In this document: piece after piece, positions 1-11,224 of the stretch | How positions within the stretch are numbered: the first letter of the stretch is position 1 | Layout: every line of letters begins with the position of its first letter | The notes under the pieces: model-generated | Seen by the model: the letters and a program-made list of their open reading frames with translations, nothing else | Database searches by the model: none | What the model was told of the DNA's origin: nothing | Program-made: the position numbers and the translations under genes | Origin: Podaxis mareebaensis | Lineage: Eukaryota > Basidiomycota > Agaricomycetes > Agaricales > Agaricaceae | Length of the DNA stretch: 64,000 nucleotides | Assembly: GCA_018524725.1 (NCBI GenBank) | Contig: JAEUWP010000470.1 | Span: forward strand, 682,001-746,000 | Reading direction: 5' to 3'

Positions 1-169
1 GGGGGTTGTTGAGCCATGTATAAATACGTTCATCATTCATGGGAGGGACGATATAGGGTATATCGCTTTCGCGTGGAGGTGTAATTATGACATTGGAATG
101 ACTTCGCAATCGAAGGAACGGTTCCTGGGTATACGGGTTGATCTCCAATGGGCCGAGGCGGTATGTCAT
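1..169 (-). CDS. GNAT-family N-acetyltransferase, N-terminal part (runs off the left edge)
   Basis: Reading leftwards from an ATG at 169 gives 56 codons with no stop to the window edge, starting MTYRLGPLEINPYTQEPF. The segment ITPPRESDIPYIVPPMNDER followed by YTWLNNP resembles the N-terminus of fungal RimJ/RimL-type acetyltransferases, which often read (I/L)TPPRxSD, then a short helix, then a DxRxYxWLxxPP stretch. The acetyl-CoA-binding part lies outside the window, so no active-site residue can be checked. It is divergent from EF-2, with 410 bp between the starts. The family call is by motif resemblance only and the substrate is unknown. Confidence 0.55.
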   Translation of the reverse strand, partial: MTYRLGPLEINPYTQEPFLRLRSHSNVIITPPRESDIPYIVPPMNDERIYTWLNNP

Positions 170-579
170 GCTGTGGGTTCTTCTGACTCTGGACAAGTAC
201 TTATACGGTCACAATGGGCGTCCATTGTGACTCTCCGGATCTTACAGGACCAGAATGACTCAATACGTTTCTGGGTGGGTGCTCAAGGGCAGTTGAGTAT
301 CACTTGGGCAAGGGTCCGGCGGGTACCACGCCATCTCGACTGGAAGTGATGTGGGGAAGAGACAGGAAATAGTCGATAAACGATCTGATCGTCACGTGGA
401 AAATGACTGATGCCTGCCCTAACGCGCATTAATCGATAAGACAAGGATTTGTCAACGTCAAAACTTTATCTTCCACTGTCAACAGTGAAGTGCTTGCACC
501 CAGCTGTTAAAAGCAATCTCCCTCCGCTGAGATTGTCATTCTATTCCTTTCTATCCTTGCACAGTAGCTATATTTCGCC
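170..579. promoter_or_regulatory. Shared upstream region of the GNAT gene and EF-2
   Basis: No convincing coding potential was found. A CACGTG core lies near 393 and an ATCGATAA word near 434. The part next to EF-2 (from about 500) is pyrimidine-rich, as expected for a strongly expressed fungal gene. Promoter assignment is inferred from position. Confidence 0.4.
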
Positions 580-3500
580 ATGGTGTACGTGTTATCACTC
601 CCATCCCGGTTTACTTTTCGCTGACCGATGCTCTTATCGACTCGTGTAGTAACTTCACAGTCGGTGAGCAAAAACTACTGCTCATTGTCATTGCGTGCTG
701 TTTGTACTTACACAAATTTTCGTATTAAATAGACCAGATTCGGGGCCTTATGGACCGCCCGACTAACATCCGTAACATGAGTGTCATTGCTCATGGTGAG
801 TCGTTGCCTCCACATGCAAGCGATGGATTCTGAAACACGAGACAGTCGATCACGGAAAGTCAACTCTTACCGACTCCCTCGTCTCGAAAGCCGGTATCAT
901 CGCTACCGCAAAGGCCGGTGATATGCGATTCACGGATACGCGGGACGACGAAAAAGAACGCGGTATTACCATCAAATCGACCGCCATTTCTATGTATTTC
1001 GAGGTCGACAAGGAGGAAGTCAGTGCTATCAAGCAAAAGACCGACGGTGAGTCTGTTTCGGACAAATCTGAAATTTTCTTTCGTATGTGATCAAAAGTCG
1101 GATAGCTAAACTCTGGTTTTAGGCAACGAATTCTTGATCAACTTGATCGATTCCCCAGGACACGTCGATTTCTCGTCCGAAGTCACTGCTGCTCTCCGTG
1201 TCACGGATGGAGCTCTCGTCGTTGTCGACTGTGTTGAAGGTGTCTGCGTACAGACCGAAACCGTCCTTCGTCAAGCCCTGACAGAGCGCATCAAACCCGT
1301 CGTCATCATCAACAAGGTTGATCGCGCTCTTCTCGAGCTCCAAGTCGACAAGGAATCCCTCTACCAATCTTTCCAACGTACCATTGAATCCGTCAATGTC
1401 ATCATCTCCACATACCACGACGAGGCTCTTGGCGATGTCCAGGTCTATCCTGATAAGGGTACCGTCGCCTTCGGTTCGGGTCTCCACGGATGGGGCTTCA
1501 CTCTCCGTCAGTTCGCCAACCGCTATGCCAAGAAGTTCGGTGTCGACAAGGACAAGATGATGGTCAAGCTCTGGGGTGACAACTACTTCAACCCCAAGAC
1601 TCGCAAGTGGACCACACAGGGCACTGATGCTGATGGCAAGCCCCTTGAGCGTGCCTTCAACCAGTTCGTCCTCGACCCCATCTTCAAGATCTTCGACGCC
1701 GTCATGAACTTCAAGAAGGAAGCTGTTAGTACCATGTGCGAGAAGCTTGATATCAAGCTCGCTTCAGATGAGCGGGATCTTGAGGGTAAGGCCCTCCTCA
1801 AGGTCATCATGCGCAAGTTCCTTCCTGCTGGCGATTCCCTCCTGGAGATGATTGTCATCAACCTCCCCTCTCCTGCCACCGCTCAGCGCTATCGTGTACA
1901 GACCCTCTACGAAGGTCCCATGGACGATGAGTCCGCCATTGGTATCCGGGATTGCGATCCCAACGGTCCTCTCGTCCTCTACGTCTCCAAGATGGTGCCG
2001 ACGTCCGATAAGGGACGCTTCTACGCCTTCGGTCGTGTCTTCTCTGGTACCGTCAAGGCTGGCCCTAAGATCCGCATCCAAGGTCCTAACTACGTTCCTG
2101 GCAAGAAGGATGATATGTTCATCAAGGCTATCCAGCGTACTGTTCTCATGATGGGTCGTTACATTGAACCCATCGAGGACTGCCCTGCCGGTAATATCGT
2201 CGGTCTCGTCGGTATCGACCAGTTCTTGCTCAAGAGTGGTACCCTCACAACTTCGGAAACCGCTCACAATATGAAGGTCATGAAGTTCTCCGTCTCTCCC
2301 GTCGTGCAGGTCGCCGTCGAGGTCAAGAATGCTGCCGATCTTCCCAAGCTCGTTGAAGGTCTCAAGCGTCTCTCGAAGTCCGATCCTTGCGTCCAAACCT
2401 GGATCAATGAGACCGGTGAACACATTGTGGCTGGCGCTGGTGAATTGCATTTGGAAATTTGCTTGAAGGTGAGAGTTGGCATAATTTCCCATCACTTACC
2501 GTCGTGTTGACTGTCTGAACTAGGATCTTCAAGAGGATCACGCTGGCGTTCCTCTCAAGATTTCAGACCCCGTTGTTCCTTATCGCGAGACTGTCAAGGC
2601 AGAGTCGAGCATTGTTGCCCTCTCTAAGTCGCAGAATAAGCACAACCGTCTCTTTGCCAAGGCCATGCCCCTCGATGAAGAGGTCACCAAGGCGATTGAA
2701 AACGGTAAAATCAATGCTCGTGACGATTTCAAGGTCCGGGCCCGTGTTCTCGCCGACGAGTACGGCTGGGATGTTACCGAGGCCAGGAAGATTTGGTGTT
2801 TCGGTCCCGATACCACTGGGCCCAACTTGCTCGTTGATGTTACCAAGGGTGTCCAATATCTCAATGAAATCAAAGACTCCTGCGTTGCCGCCTTCCAGTG
2901 GGCGACCAAGGAAGGTGTACTCTGCGAGGAGAACATGCGTGGAATTCGCTTCAATGTTCTTGATGTCACTGTATGTGTTCGAGTTTGGGTGGTGTCGCTT
3001 CTTCTGCTAACAGTTCTATCGCAGTTGCACACTGATGCTATCCACCGTGGAGGAGGACAGATCATTCCTACGATGCGCCGTTGCTGCTATGCTGCTGCCC
3101 TGCTCGCTCAGCCTACCCTTCAGGAGCCTGTCTTCCTTGGTACGTCGTTTGAGCTCATTTCACAAAGCTCAATTCACCTGATGGTTCCGTTTAGTTGAAA
3201 TTCAGTGCCCTGAAAATGCCATCGGTGGTATCTACAGCTGCTTGAACAAGCGCCGTGGTCAAGTCTTCAGTGAAGAACAGCGCCCAGGAACACCCATGTT
3301 CACCGTCAAGGCCTACCTTCCTGTCGCTGAATCCTTCGGCTTCAATGGAGAGCTGCGCTCGCATACCGCTGGCCAGGCCTTCCCTCAATCCGTCTTCGAC
3401 CACTGGGAGCAGATGGGTGGTGACCCTCTCGAGAAGGGCAGCAAGATGGAGGAGCTCGTTAGGAGCGTCCGCACGCGGAAAGGTCTCAAGGTACGTGCAC

Positions 3501-3585
3501 CGTGTCCCTGGTCTGAAGCTATTGCGCTGATGGACGCCCACAGCCTGAAATCCCTCCCCTCGACACCTACTACGACAAGCTCTAA
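580..3585 (+). CDS. EEF2: Translation elongation factor 2 (EF-2)
   Basis: GTPase that drives ribosomal translocation in the cytosol. Nine exons: 580-584, 650-663, 733-795, 846-1046, 1123-2468, 2524-2970, 3025-3139, 3195-3490 and 3544-3585. The spliced product is 842 aa, the length of yeast eEF2. The N-terminus reads [23 protein letters not shown]-binding motifs are visible: HVDHGKST (split by an intron), the switch region with [13 protein letters not shown] and NKVD. The diphthamide loop DAIHRGGGQ is in exon 7. The lysine in RLSKSDP (codon 2376-2378) corresponds to the residue methylated by FAM86/Efm3 in other eukaryotes, and that enzyme is encoded at 7953-9468. Exon 1 is only ATGGT. This start is required: without exons 1 and 2 the conserved N-terminus is lost. 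Confidence 0.97.
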
Positions 3586-3950
3586 TGGCATGCTGTTTCT
3601 GTTTCTTCCTGACTACTTTCCATTGTACGATGCAGATAGCGAGTTGTGTGTTGTAGTAGCCAATTTACGATTTCTCATCTCTCTGAAGGGCAATATGACT
3701 CGTTGGCAGGTGACAGATGGGAGGCCAATTAGCGTGGGAGCGTGACAGTGACAAGAGGACAGATGAGTGGGCGGGGGATAGTCGAGTGTCTCAATCTCTT
3801 GTCTCTTACCATTACTGCCCCGCCTACATATACGTATTCTTTTTTTCTACTTCCCTTCGCTTCATATCGCACCCCCAGGCTTGCCGTCAACGTATATCCT
3901 ATTTCACACCCGTCCTTCCCTCCTCCACGACACCATTCTCATCACCTGCC
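3586..3950. other. EF-2 3' region and upstream region of the next gene
   Basis: No supported gene. The final ~100 bp are very C/T-rich (tcctccacg-type runs) up to the next ATG, typical of basidiomycete 5' leaders. Confidence 0.4.
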
Positions 3951-4897
3951 ATGGCTGCCAACCTCTCTGGTCTCTCTGCCTCTGTCACCCGCATCCTCTA
4001 TTTAACTGGATTCCCCAAGGAGCTCAGAACGAAAGACATTCAGAGCGCTTTCGCCGAGTTCGAGAATCAGAATGGAGGCTTTAAAATCAAGTGGAAGGAC
4101 GACACCAGTCTTCTTATTGTATTCCAAGATCCTACCGTTGGTGAGCACATTGCTTCCTCGTGGCCGTTTCTACTCAGCACCGAATTTCATATATCCGGCC
4201 CTGGACGTAACTTGTACATATTTACTGATTATGTTGGTCTTCTCTCTTAGCGAAACGCGCATATCTCCATACCCTTGCATTCCCTCCTTCGGCCCTCGCC
4301 TCGCCGAACGGTCAAGCCGTCTCCATCCGTCCCTACGATGGTCCCGATGCGCAGGCTATAATCCAGAATGTGAATTCGCGGGGACAGCATAACCCCAGCG
4401 CCTCCCGTTCCCACAATGCCCGATCTGCGTCTATTTCCGTCTTTCCAAACGCCCGTAGCGTGTCTGGTACAGCCAATCCCAACTACCGTGGCTTGAATGC
4501 CAGCGCGAGCAACAACAATAATCAGCACATCTCCATCCCAGAACATCCCAATGGACGTGATCGGGAATCATCTCCCACATTGCCATCTCTCCCTTCACAT
4601 CCAACGCTGAATAGTTTGATCAGCTCTTCTCTGGGTGAGGCCGTAGCTGGATCAAGCATCCCGTCGGACCCTGCGATCCTAACAACAAGTTTGCAGGCGT
4701 CGACCTCTGAGACCTCTGGTGGTCCACGGATCGGCGATCCCGGTAAACGAATGCTTGGGCATGCTCTCGGTGTCCGGCATCCTGGTCTCGGACACAGAGT
4801 TTTGAGCGGGAATGGAGGGAATGGTTCGAATGGAGCTGTTGATCAAACGATGAGGGATGTTCAGCGGGCAATGGGAGGCCTCGTCGTCGCGGAGTAA
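3951..4897 (+). CDS. RRM-like protein related to the R3HCC1/R3HCC1L C-terminal domain
   Basis: Two exons (3951-4140 and 4251-4897) give 278 aa. Residues 10-90 form an RRM-like fold: ILYLTGFPKELRTKDIQSAF, then FKIKWKDDTSLLIVFQDP and AKRAYLHTL. The GFP...RT.D...AF and IKW.DDT..L.VF pattern is that of the C-terminal domain of animal R3HCC1 and R3HCC1L. No R3H domain is present, so this is a stand-alone version. Residues 110-278 are low-complexity and Ser/Asn/Gly-rich, ending in a short GGLVVAE. RNA binding is an inference from the family. It lies 365 bp behind EF-2 on the same strand. Confidence 0.72.
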
Positions 4898-5432
4898 TGT
4901 TGCCAGCGCTTTCTCCTGGTACCCTGGTCGTCGGCGTTCTGGAAGTTATCCACACCAACTCCCAGACGTGACCGATTCCGCACACACACGTTCTTTTTCG
5001 TCGTTTCTCGTGCTATCACAAGTTGATATCGAATCCTGTCCTTTCCTCGATGGTCTATTTCGCCCCTCTGATTATTTTTAGCATCGCATTGCCGTGATAT
5101 TGTAAAACGTTCTTTTCTTTCTTCGTTTTCTCAACTATTGACGCCATTGATTTGACCAAAGTTGAGGGGTCTTTTTTTGTAATAATGTTGTCGTCTGGGG
5201 TGCATTTGACCGAAGTAATAGCCCGTAGTGTCGTCCTCCTGTATACGATCTGCTGAATATCCGCTTAATGTCACCCTCTGTCGCTTTTTCCGCACATTTG
5301 TCGTTTGAGTGCATCGGGTGCGGTCAATTGTGCAACTGAGAATGGTAACTAGCGCTCAAGGCAGTGCCGAACTAAGCAGGAATCTCTCAGTCATCGACCA
5401 TCTTGAACCAGTTCTCCAAGCATATCAGGGAA
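4898..5432. other. Intergenic stretch
   Basis: No supported gene. T-rich runs near 5105-5180 fit a 3' end and polyadenylation region of the preceding gene; the rest looks like the upstream region of the next gene. Confidence 0.4.
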
Positions 5433-6392
5433 ATGGACACTCATGGGTTCCCACCTGGATACTTTGTCATTCGCTCTCTCGCTACTAACCGATTGCTAGA
5501 CGTGCAGGGTGACTCCATCGAGGACGGAACAGAAATCCTACTGTGGCCAGAGAAAGAGACCTCCCTGGTCGAGAGTCCGCTTCTTTCTTCAATCCATTAG
5601 CTTCATGGAGGTTGATTCCCAAGTACAGGTTTCAGGGACCCAAATGCAAACAACCAGGTCTTTTTCATCGATAGCTCTGGTGCTCTTTGTTCAAGGTCAT
5701 CGGGGCACGCTATTGACGTTGAAGGTATGTGGCTTGAACTTATATGCCACGAGTATGATTTCATATAACATTTCAAACACATAGGCGATCGTATAGTTCT
5801 TCGGCACCGTCGCCCCGTGTCTTATCCATACCCAAATGCATACTCACACCCTCTTCCCAAATTCCAATACAATGCTCAAACTGGCGAAATCACTATCCAT
5901 TTCAGCCATGATCCCACCTACCCTCCCTCGTCGCCGTCATTGACTCAGGGTGCGTCCAGGAGCAGCTCCGGAACTACCACCTTGGACCCTGGCCTCGGAT
6001 GCCTGACTACGACTGGCAATTGGCACAACAAGACGTATTTCCTGGTTTCTCAGCCCCTGAGGAAGCCGCGCACAATTATCGACGACGCGTCTGAAATGAT
6101 AACGACTGCGATCACTAGTCCCATTAGTTTCTTTGGTAGCGCTTTTGGTGGGAGGAGTGCTGCGAGACCGGAAGAGGTATTCGATGGAAATATTGATTTG
6201 AAGGAGGAAGAAGTGGTAGAGGAAGAGCGGGGTGAAGAAGGGGAGGTGGACGATTCGCCAGAACTGGGACGACGTGTGAGAGTGATTGCTGTACTTAAGG
6301 GCAGTGAAGGCGGGCTGAGCGACAAGGCTCTAAGGCGGCGAAAGTGGGTTGTGAGCTCCCTGAGGACGGTCAATGCCAGAACTGGCACGTGA
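5433..6392 (+). CDS. Beta-trefoil (ricin-B-lectin-like) domain protein, fungal conserved
   Basis: Three exons (5433-5574, 5629-5724, 5785-6392) give 281 aa. The N-terminus MDTHGFPPGYFVIRSLATNR, then LLDV...DGTEILLWPEKE, NQVFFID and GHAIDVEG, carries the repeated short beta-hairpin pattern of a beta-trefoil, as in RicinB_lectin_2 domains. The second half is a fungal-specific region with RKPRTIIDDASEMI, DIDLKEEEVVEEERGE and DSPELGRRVRVI, strongly acidic in the middle. No signal peptide, so probably cytosolic. Carbohydrate or lipid binding is possible but not shown. The first intron acceptor was chosen at 5628 because only that site keeps the frame through RDPNANNQVFF. Confidence 0.68.
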
Positions 6393-6476
6393 AGGGAAGA
6401 ATTAAGTCCTTGTCTCTGTACTTTACGTGTACTTTATTGTAGGTTTACATCTTTCCCGAGTTCATCTTGTTTTTTC

Positions 6477-7915
6477 ATGTCCCAGAATCTCGTCCTATCG
6501 TTTGAGCATCTGAAAACTCGGCCTCGTGCAAATCAGGCAATTGGAATACTTCAACGAATCGCTTCCCTTGTAAAACCGATCATGAAGGAACACGGATGGA
6601 AGCTGCCTGTACTCGCAGAATTCTTTCCAGACGATCCTCGACTTCAGGGTAACAGCTCCCATGTCCGTACATCCTACCCGTGGGCTCATGCAACTAAACA
6701 GGCTTGAGTACGTGGGACCTCTATACGTCTTTCAAAGACTTGCTGATCAAGTTGGGTATCTAGATATCGGACAAGGAGAGAAGATTTGCCTTCGTTTGAG
6801 GCCAGCTCATGCTCCTGATACATTCCGAGACGAAACAGAACTTCTAAACACAATGTTACATGAGGTAGAATCAATACCCAAACCGATTACTTTGGATCTT
6901 GTATTGACCTCGCATTGTAGTTGACCCATAACGTCCATGGGCCACATGACGACGCCTTCTGGAAATTCCATGCCCAGCTACAGGATGAATACGAGACACT
7001 CAGGCGTTCTGGATATGCAGGAGAGGGGTTCTTCGCCCCAGGGCGCCGGTTGGGTGCTGGGGTGTCCCATAACGTTCCTGCATATGAAGCACGGTTAAAA
7101 GCGCTCGAAGCTGCAGAAAGGAGAGCCCAGAAGGCCAAGGTACTAGGTTCTGGCGGAAGACTGGGAGGACAGCACGTGTCCGGTTTGACTCCCAGAGAGC
7201 TTGCCGCGAGGGTGAGTCGCGTCATTCCTGGACCTGGGCAGCATATTCAGGGTAAAGTCTGCAGGCAGCAGAGCGACGTGCCAAGGAAGAGCAAGCTTGT
7301 GGGAACAGTGGTCCAGATGCAGAATTGTTGGCGATTAAAGAAGCCAACAAGGCCCAAGCGGAGAGCGTCTTAACCCAGGCCTCCGATCCTACGAATGGTG
7401 AGCCGGAAATTATCACAGTTGATGATGAGGCGGTTGTCTTGCCCGTCAACACCCCGAAGCCAGCAGACACAGGCCCTGTTACTGCCGGTTTGGTCAACGA
7501 ATTCGAGTGGGCGTGCTCGGGTTGCACCCTTTTGAATAGCACTTCACAGATAAGCTGTACACTCTGCGAGACGAGGCGTTCCAACCAGGAATCGGCCAAA
7601 CCCTCTGTTTCAACCAGTTCCGGCCCGCCGATTATGTCCTCTACCACCCTTTCCTCCAAATCAGAATACCCAGTGCAACCCAGTGAATATTCGGGCACCC
7701 CCTTCGGACCAAAAAGTACTACCCCACTCAATAACTGGGAATGCAGTGTCTGTACGTTGCTAAATGACCCCTTGTTTTTGCAGTGCGCAGCATGCACTAC
7801 ACGTCGTCCTTTCGACCCTTTAGATGGCTGGACTTGCTTGGCTTGTGATACTCAGGGCAACTCGCACGATTTCTGGTCATGCAGGCAGTGTGGCGTAATT
7901 AAGTCGATGAGTTGA
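6477..7915 (+). CDS. WSS1: WSS1-type DNA-protein-crosslink metalloprotease (WLM domain, RanBP2 zinc fingers)
   Basis: Protease that digests proteins covalently trapped on DNA. Five exons: 6477-6648, 6702-6707, 6764-6864, 6921-7211 and 7265-7915, giving 406 aa. The WLM domain includes LQRIASLVKPIMKEHGW, KICLRLRPAHAPDTF and the zinc site HELTHNVHGPHDD (His92, Glu93, His96), whose codons span exons 3 and 4. The C-terminal part has zinc fingers of RanBP2 type: one starts WACSGCTLLN, a second WECSVCTLLN, and a third Cys-pair unit WTCLACDTQG ends the protein. Exon 2 is a 6-nt microexon. It provides the GLN of the GLNIG stretch seen in the family, but its removal would also keep the frame. No VCP-binding motif was identified with confidence. 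Confidence 0.9.
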
Positions 7916-7952
7916 TAGAAGTATTATATTCCGAGTTCATGTGTTAGGCCCG

Positions 7953-9468
7953 CTATTGCGTTGTGATTTTGAATAATTTAACATTCTCTTGGTTTGGGGA
8001 TACATCGACAGGTTCCAAGAAAAAACTTTGATCGATATCTGTCTGGATCTCTTCGATTCGAAGGGATGATCCTGTAGAGCTATTGAGCGCATGTATGTAG
8101 GGAATTTTATCAACCTACCTCGGATCTGTGCCACGAAGGCATTCACTGTGCTTTCATTGCGCACAGTTAGTGATATTAGAGCATATCTTTGCCCGCTTCC
8201 ACTTTCCCTCAAAAGCACAATCTTAAGAACGCCCACAAGGGCTGGAATCAAAGACGGATCGAACACCTGAAGAAGAGGCTTTAAGGTAGTGAAAATATAT
8301 TCTGCGGCAAGATACGCACGATATCTGCCCCTAAAATAATGTCAGGCTTGATGTCATCGCCCAGAAGAGAGATTAGGGTGCTTCTCTGACTCTCGTCCAA
8401 CGAAGCAAACCAGTCGAGGGTTTGGACGTGAACATTGGAATGCCTTGATGATAAATCTTTCGAAACAGGTCAGGACGGAGTTATCGACCGCGCGACATCG
8501 CACCCACTAGATGCAAGGCGAAGGTTATCTTGGCAACGAGAAAGCACATCGTCATTGATATCGGTTAGATATAAGAAACCAGGGGCGTCGACTTCATCAA
8601 CCGCTGCTGAGCACTGAATTTGCAAAGCTGCGACGATGATACCTAAAAAGCCGACTCCAGAACCCAGTTCAAGTACCCGTTTAGACTGTGTCATATCTTC
8701 TGCCGTGAGTCTCACTATACATACATGGCGAGGACGTGCTCACCTGGATGTCTTATGAGATATTGAGCGAGAATGAAACTGGCTCGCCAGGTCCGCAAAC
8801 CGGTGGTGCCACTTTCGATTATTCTCCTGGATTCGAACAAGGTCGCTGTCTGATATTGAGTCAAATCTACCAGTTTTGGGGAGTCGCCGCAGCTTTGACC
8901 AGAGAGGTTTTGTGGCCGCCAGTAGTGGGTAACATAGGATTCAGAGGGCGGACTCTGGTGGAGGGGTAGTCCACGCCCACAGATTTGACTTCTGCCCTCC
9001 GGGTTTGAAGAGCCGACATTTCTATACAAGTGGATATTAAAACGAGGGATCGTACTTGGAGGACACGTACGGTCCAGAGGGGCCCAATAGTTCCAAGTAG
9101 TGTCCGTACATCCTTTCGTCAATTTCGAACTCGTCGGCCTAAGCCCCAAGAAATCATTGCCAGCCATCGTATGCGTTGGGTAGTTTGCATGCCTCTTTCT
9201 GTGAGTCTGTGAGTGCGCATTCCATTCTCTCGATAGCCCATTTCCAGAATGCCTTTTGATATTGCGCCGAAGGCGGGTAGGAGGCGAAATGCGAGTTCAG
9301 AAGGACTGAGTCGAGTAAAAAGTTATGAATCTTGACCGTAGAGATGTTTTGGGGCCATTTCAGGCATTTCGGGGCTTGGAGGGACGCGAAGCCTCTGAGA
9401 ATGTCAAAGAGCTCGTGTTCGACAAGCATACCGTCGATGATCATCGATTGAGTTGCCCGATCAACCAT
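7953..9468 (-). CDS. EFM3: Elongation factor 2 lysine methyltransferase (FAM86/Efm3 family)
   Basis: SAM-dependent methyltransferase of the family that methylates a lysine of EF-2 (FAM86A/EEF2KMT in humans, Efm3 in yeast). Seven exons on the minus strand: 9468-9193, 9138-9071, 9021-8744, 8699-8508, 8456-8320, 8266-8119 and 8071-7953, giving 405 aa. Family marks in order: PSAQYQKAFWKW, ESGTTGLRTWRASFILAQYL, the SAM motif VLELGSGVGFLG (about residues 216-227), LGADIVFDPSLIPALVGVL, LISLTVRNESTVNAF and a C-terminus VKLFKITTQ. Intron 1 (9192-9139) has a GC donor; no GT is available there and the frame fits. The ATG at 9468 is the first usable Met, but an upstream leader exon cannot be excluded. 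Its likely substrate EF-2 is encoded 4.4 kb away. Confidence 0.87.
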
Positions 9469-9559
9469 CGAGGCGCCCTCCCTAAACCTGCCATAAAGGT
9501 TCCACGTGACATCAACCAAATACGCCTTCAAATTTTTGCCATCCCGCACGCTCTGTCAA

Positions 9560-11147
9560 ATGCTCACTCTCCTCCACCGGGCTGCCAGGTTCTCGTCTGT
9601 CGCGCGTCCATGTCTACGCGCCCAACCTTCAGCTGTTGCTTGTCGTAGCATTTCTACGACACCTGCCCGTTGGTCGACTGCTGCTCCGGAACCACCCACT
9701 CCCGAGGAGGAGGCTGAACTCGAAGCCGCAACCCCGGAACCCATTGCAGAAGAGGAGTTCGCGGAGACCCCGGAGGAGGACGAAGCAAAGGAAGAACCTG
9801 AAACCCGTGTCTGGCAACCAACGTCCTATAATGAATTCTTGTCAACTGTCGGGGCTAAATACAAGTTCGCAAAGCCTGCCAACTGGCTAGGTGGTGATGT
9901 GGTACGTGTCGTTAGTGATTACTCAGATACGACATAATTCCTGAGGCGAGATGCATAGCCGTTTCCCATGAATCCTAGTTTCAAACCTCCGCCACCTCTA
10001 TCAGATGCCCTACGGCAACAGATTTATAACGAGTTCATGGCAGATCCCCAGAAGAACAGTGTTCGGATATTATCTCAGCGATACCATCTAAGCCTCAAGC
10101 GCGTTGATGCTATTTTACGCCTCAAAGGTTTGGAGCATTCTTGGTATAAGGTTAGTCTTGCCACCTCAAATTTGTTCATACCGATCTATGACTTGATGAG
10201 TCAAATACAAATACTCGATTAGTCTTTAAGACACTAGCATGGTTACATTACCCTAAATTCTGATGCTCAATCGCCCGTTTCGTAGCATGCTTAGCTAACC
10301 TGTTCTCTCTGTCAGGTAAAAAAAAATCCGATGTGTCCAGTGAACAATGGAACGAACGCTTACGGTTTATTCCCTCTTTGACTTTTATCATCTTAGGAGG
10401 TGAGTGATTCAAATCCTTCTATCTCCTCGGGCCCAGGTTGTGATGAGACTATACTATCATTCGCGAATTGGAAGACCCTCTGTGGTGCCTTACATCACCC
10501 AGAGCATGGTTATAACCGTTTCAACCCCATCTGAATATCCTCTACTCTGTTGTATCCGTTTAAGCTCTGACGCTGTTCACAGAACAGACAAATCCAATAC
10601 GGTTTCCAGAAGGGTATGGAAAAGCTCTTAGGTGTAAAATCCCACAAGGCAGAGCAAGTTCTTAAAGATGGTTCTCGGTGGGATGTCGCAGAAGCTGATA
10701 GTCTTGAGCAAGATGAAAACCGTGATGCTCAGCGGCAGAGATATCAGCGACATTACTGGGAGTCAGTTCCAGAAGATGGCCGGGTATGTTTGTCTTTTCC
10801 CCGCGGGTGCATGTTATCTGAATCTAGCTTAGGAACCCATTGTCCCAGCTTCGCTGGAGCATGCAAAGAACCTGGCTCGGAAACTTGTCAAGTTTGAGGA
10901 AAACCAGAAATCAACCCATCCTCGCCTCATGCCACGGTTCCCCGATTCTAAATACGTTAAGTCACCAGAGAAATTCCAGACACTAGAGAAAACGGGTCGA
11001 CCGACGATTGAAATCCGTGACGTGGGCGGTAAATTCCTTGATCTTAATGACAGTCTTAAGCGAATCGCGGTGGCCGAGCGACGAGCAAGGGAGAAGGAGA
11101 AGAAGCGCGAGAAGCGGAAGTCGGCCATTTTGGCTACCAGATCGTGA
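9560..11147 (+). CDS. BOT1: Mitochondrial small-subunit ribosomal protein mS45 (Bot1-like)
   Basis: Four exons (9560-9901, 9959-10150, 10583-10783, 10833-11147) give 349 aa. The N-terminus MLTLLHRAARFSSVARPCLR is Arg/Ser/Ala-rich and lacks acidic residues, as in a mitochondrial presequence. An acidic, low-complexity linker follows. The family core reads NWLGGDVPFPMNPSFKPPPP, SVRILSQRYHLSLKRVDAIL, RLKGLEHSWYK, GFQKGMEKLLGV and IVPASLEHAKNLARK, the pattern of the Bot1 'mitochondrial regulator' family (Pfam PF12298). It ends in a basic KREK-rich helix. Intron 2 is 432 nt, about eight times the local norm. The start is 91 bp from the divergent EF-2 methyltransferase. Confidence 0.87.
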
Positions 11148-11224
11148 TGGGTTGTTGACGCATTTTTCTGAGCTATGTATTTATGCTGGGTATCCCTTTA
11201 ATAGTAATTCGCTTTCATTCCAAT

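Noticed and set aside
98..349. Open frame on the plus strand at the left edge
   Set aside because: It uses a non-family sequence and lies opposite the GNAT start, which has a recognisable motif on the minus strand.
5433..5724. Ricin-like toxin
   Set aside because: Only a beta-trefoil fold resembling the lectin-type B chain is present; there is no A-chain-like domain or signal peptide.
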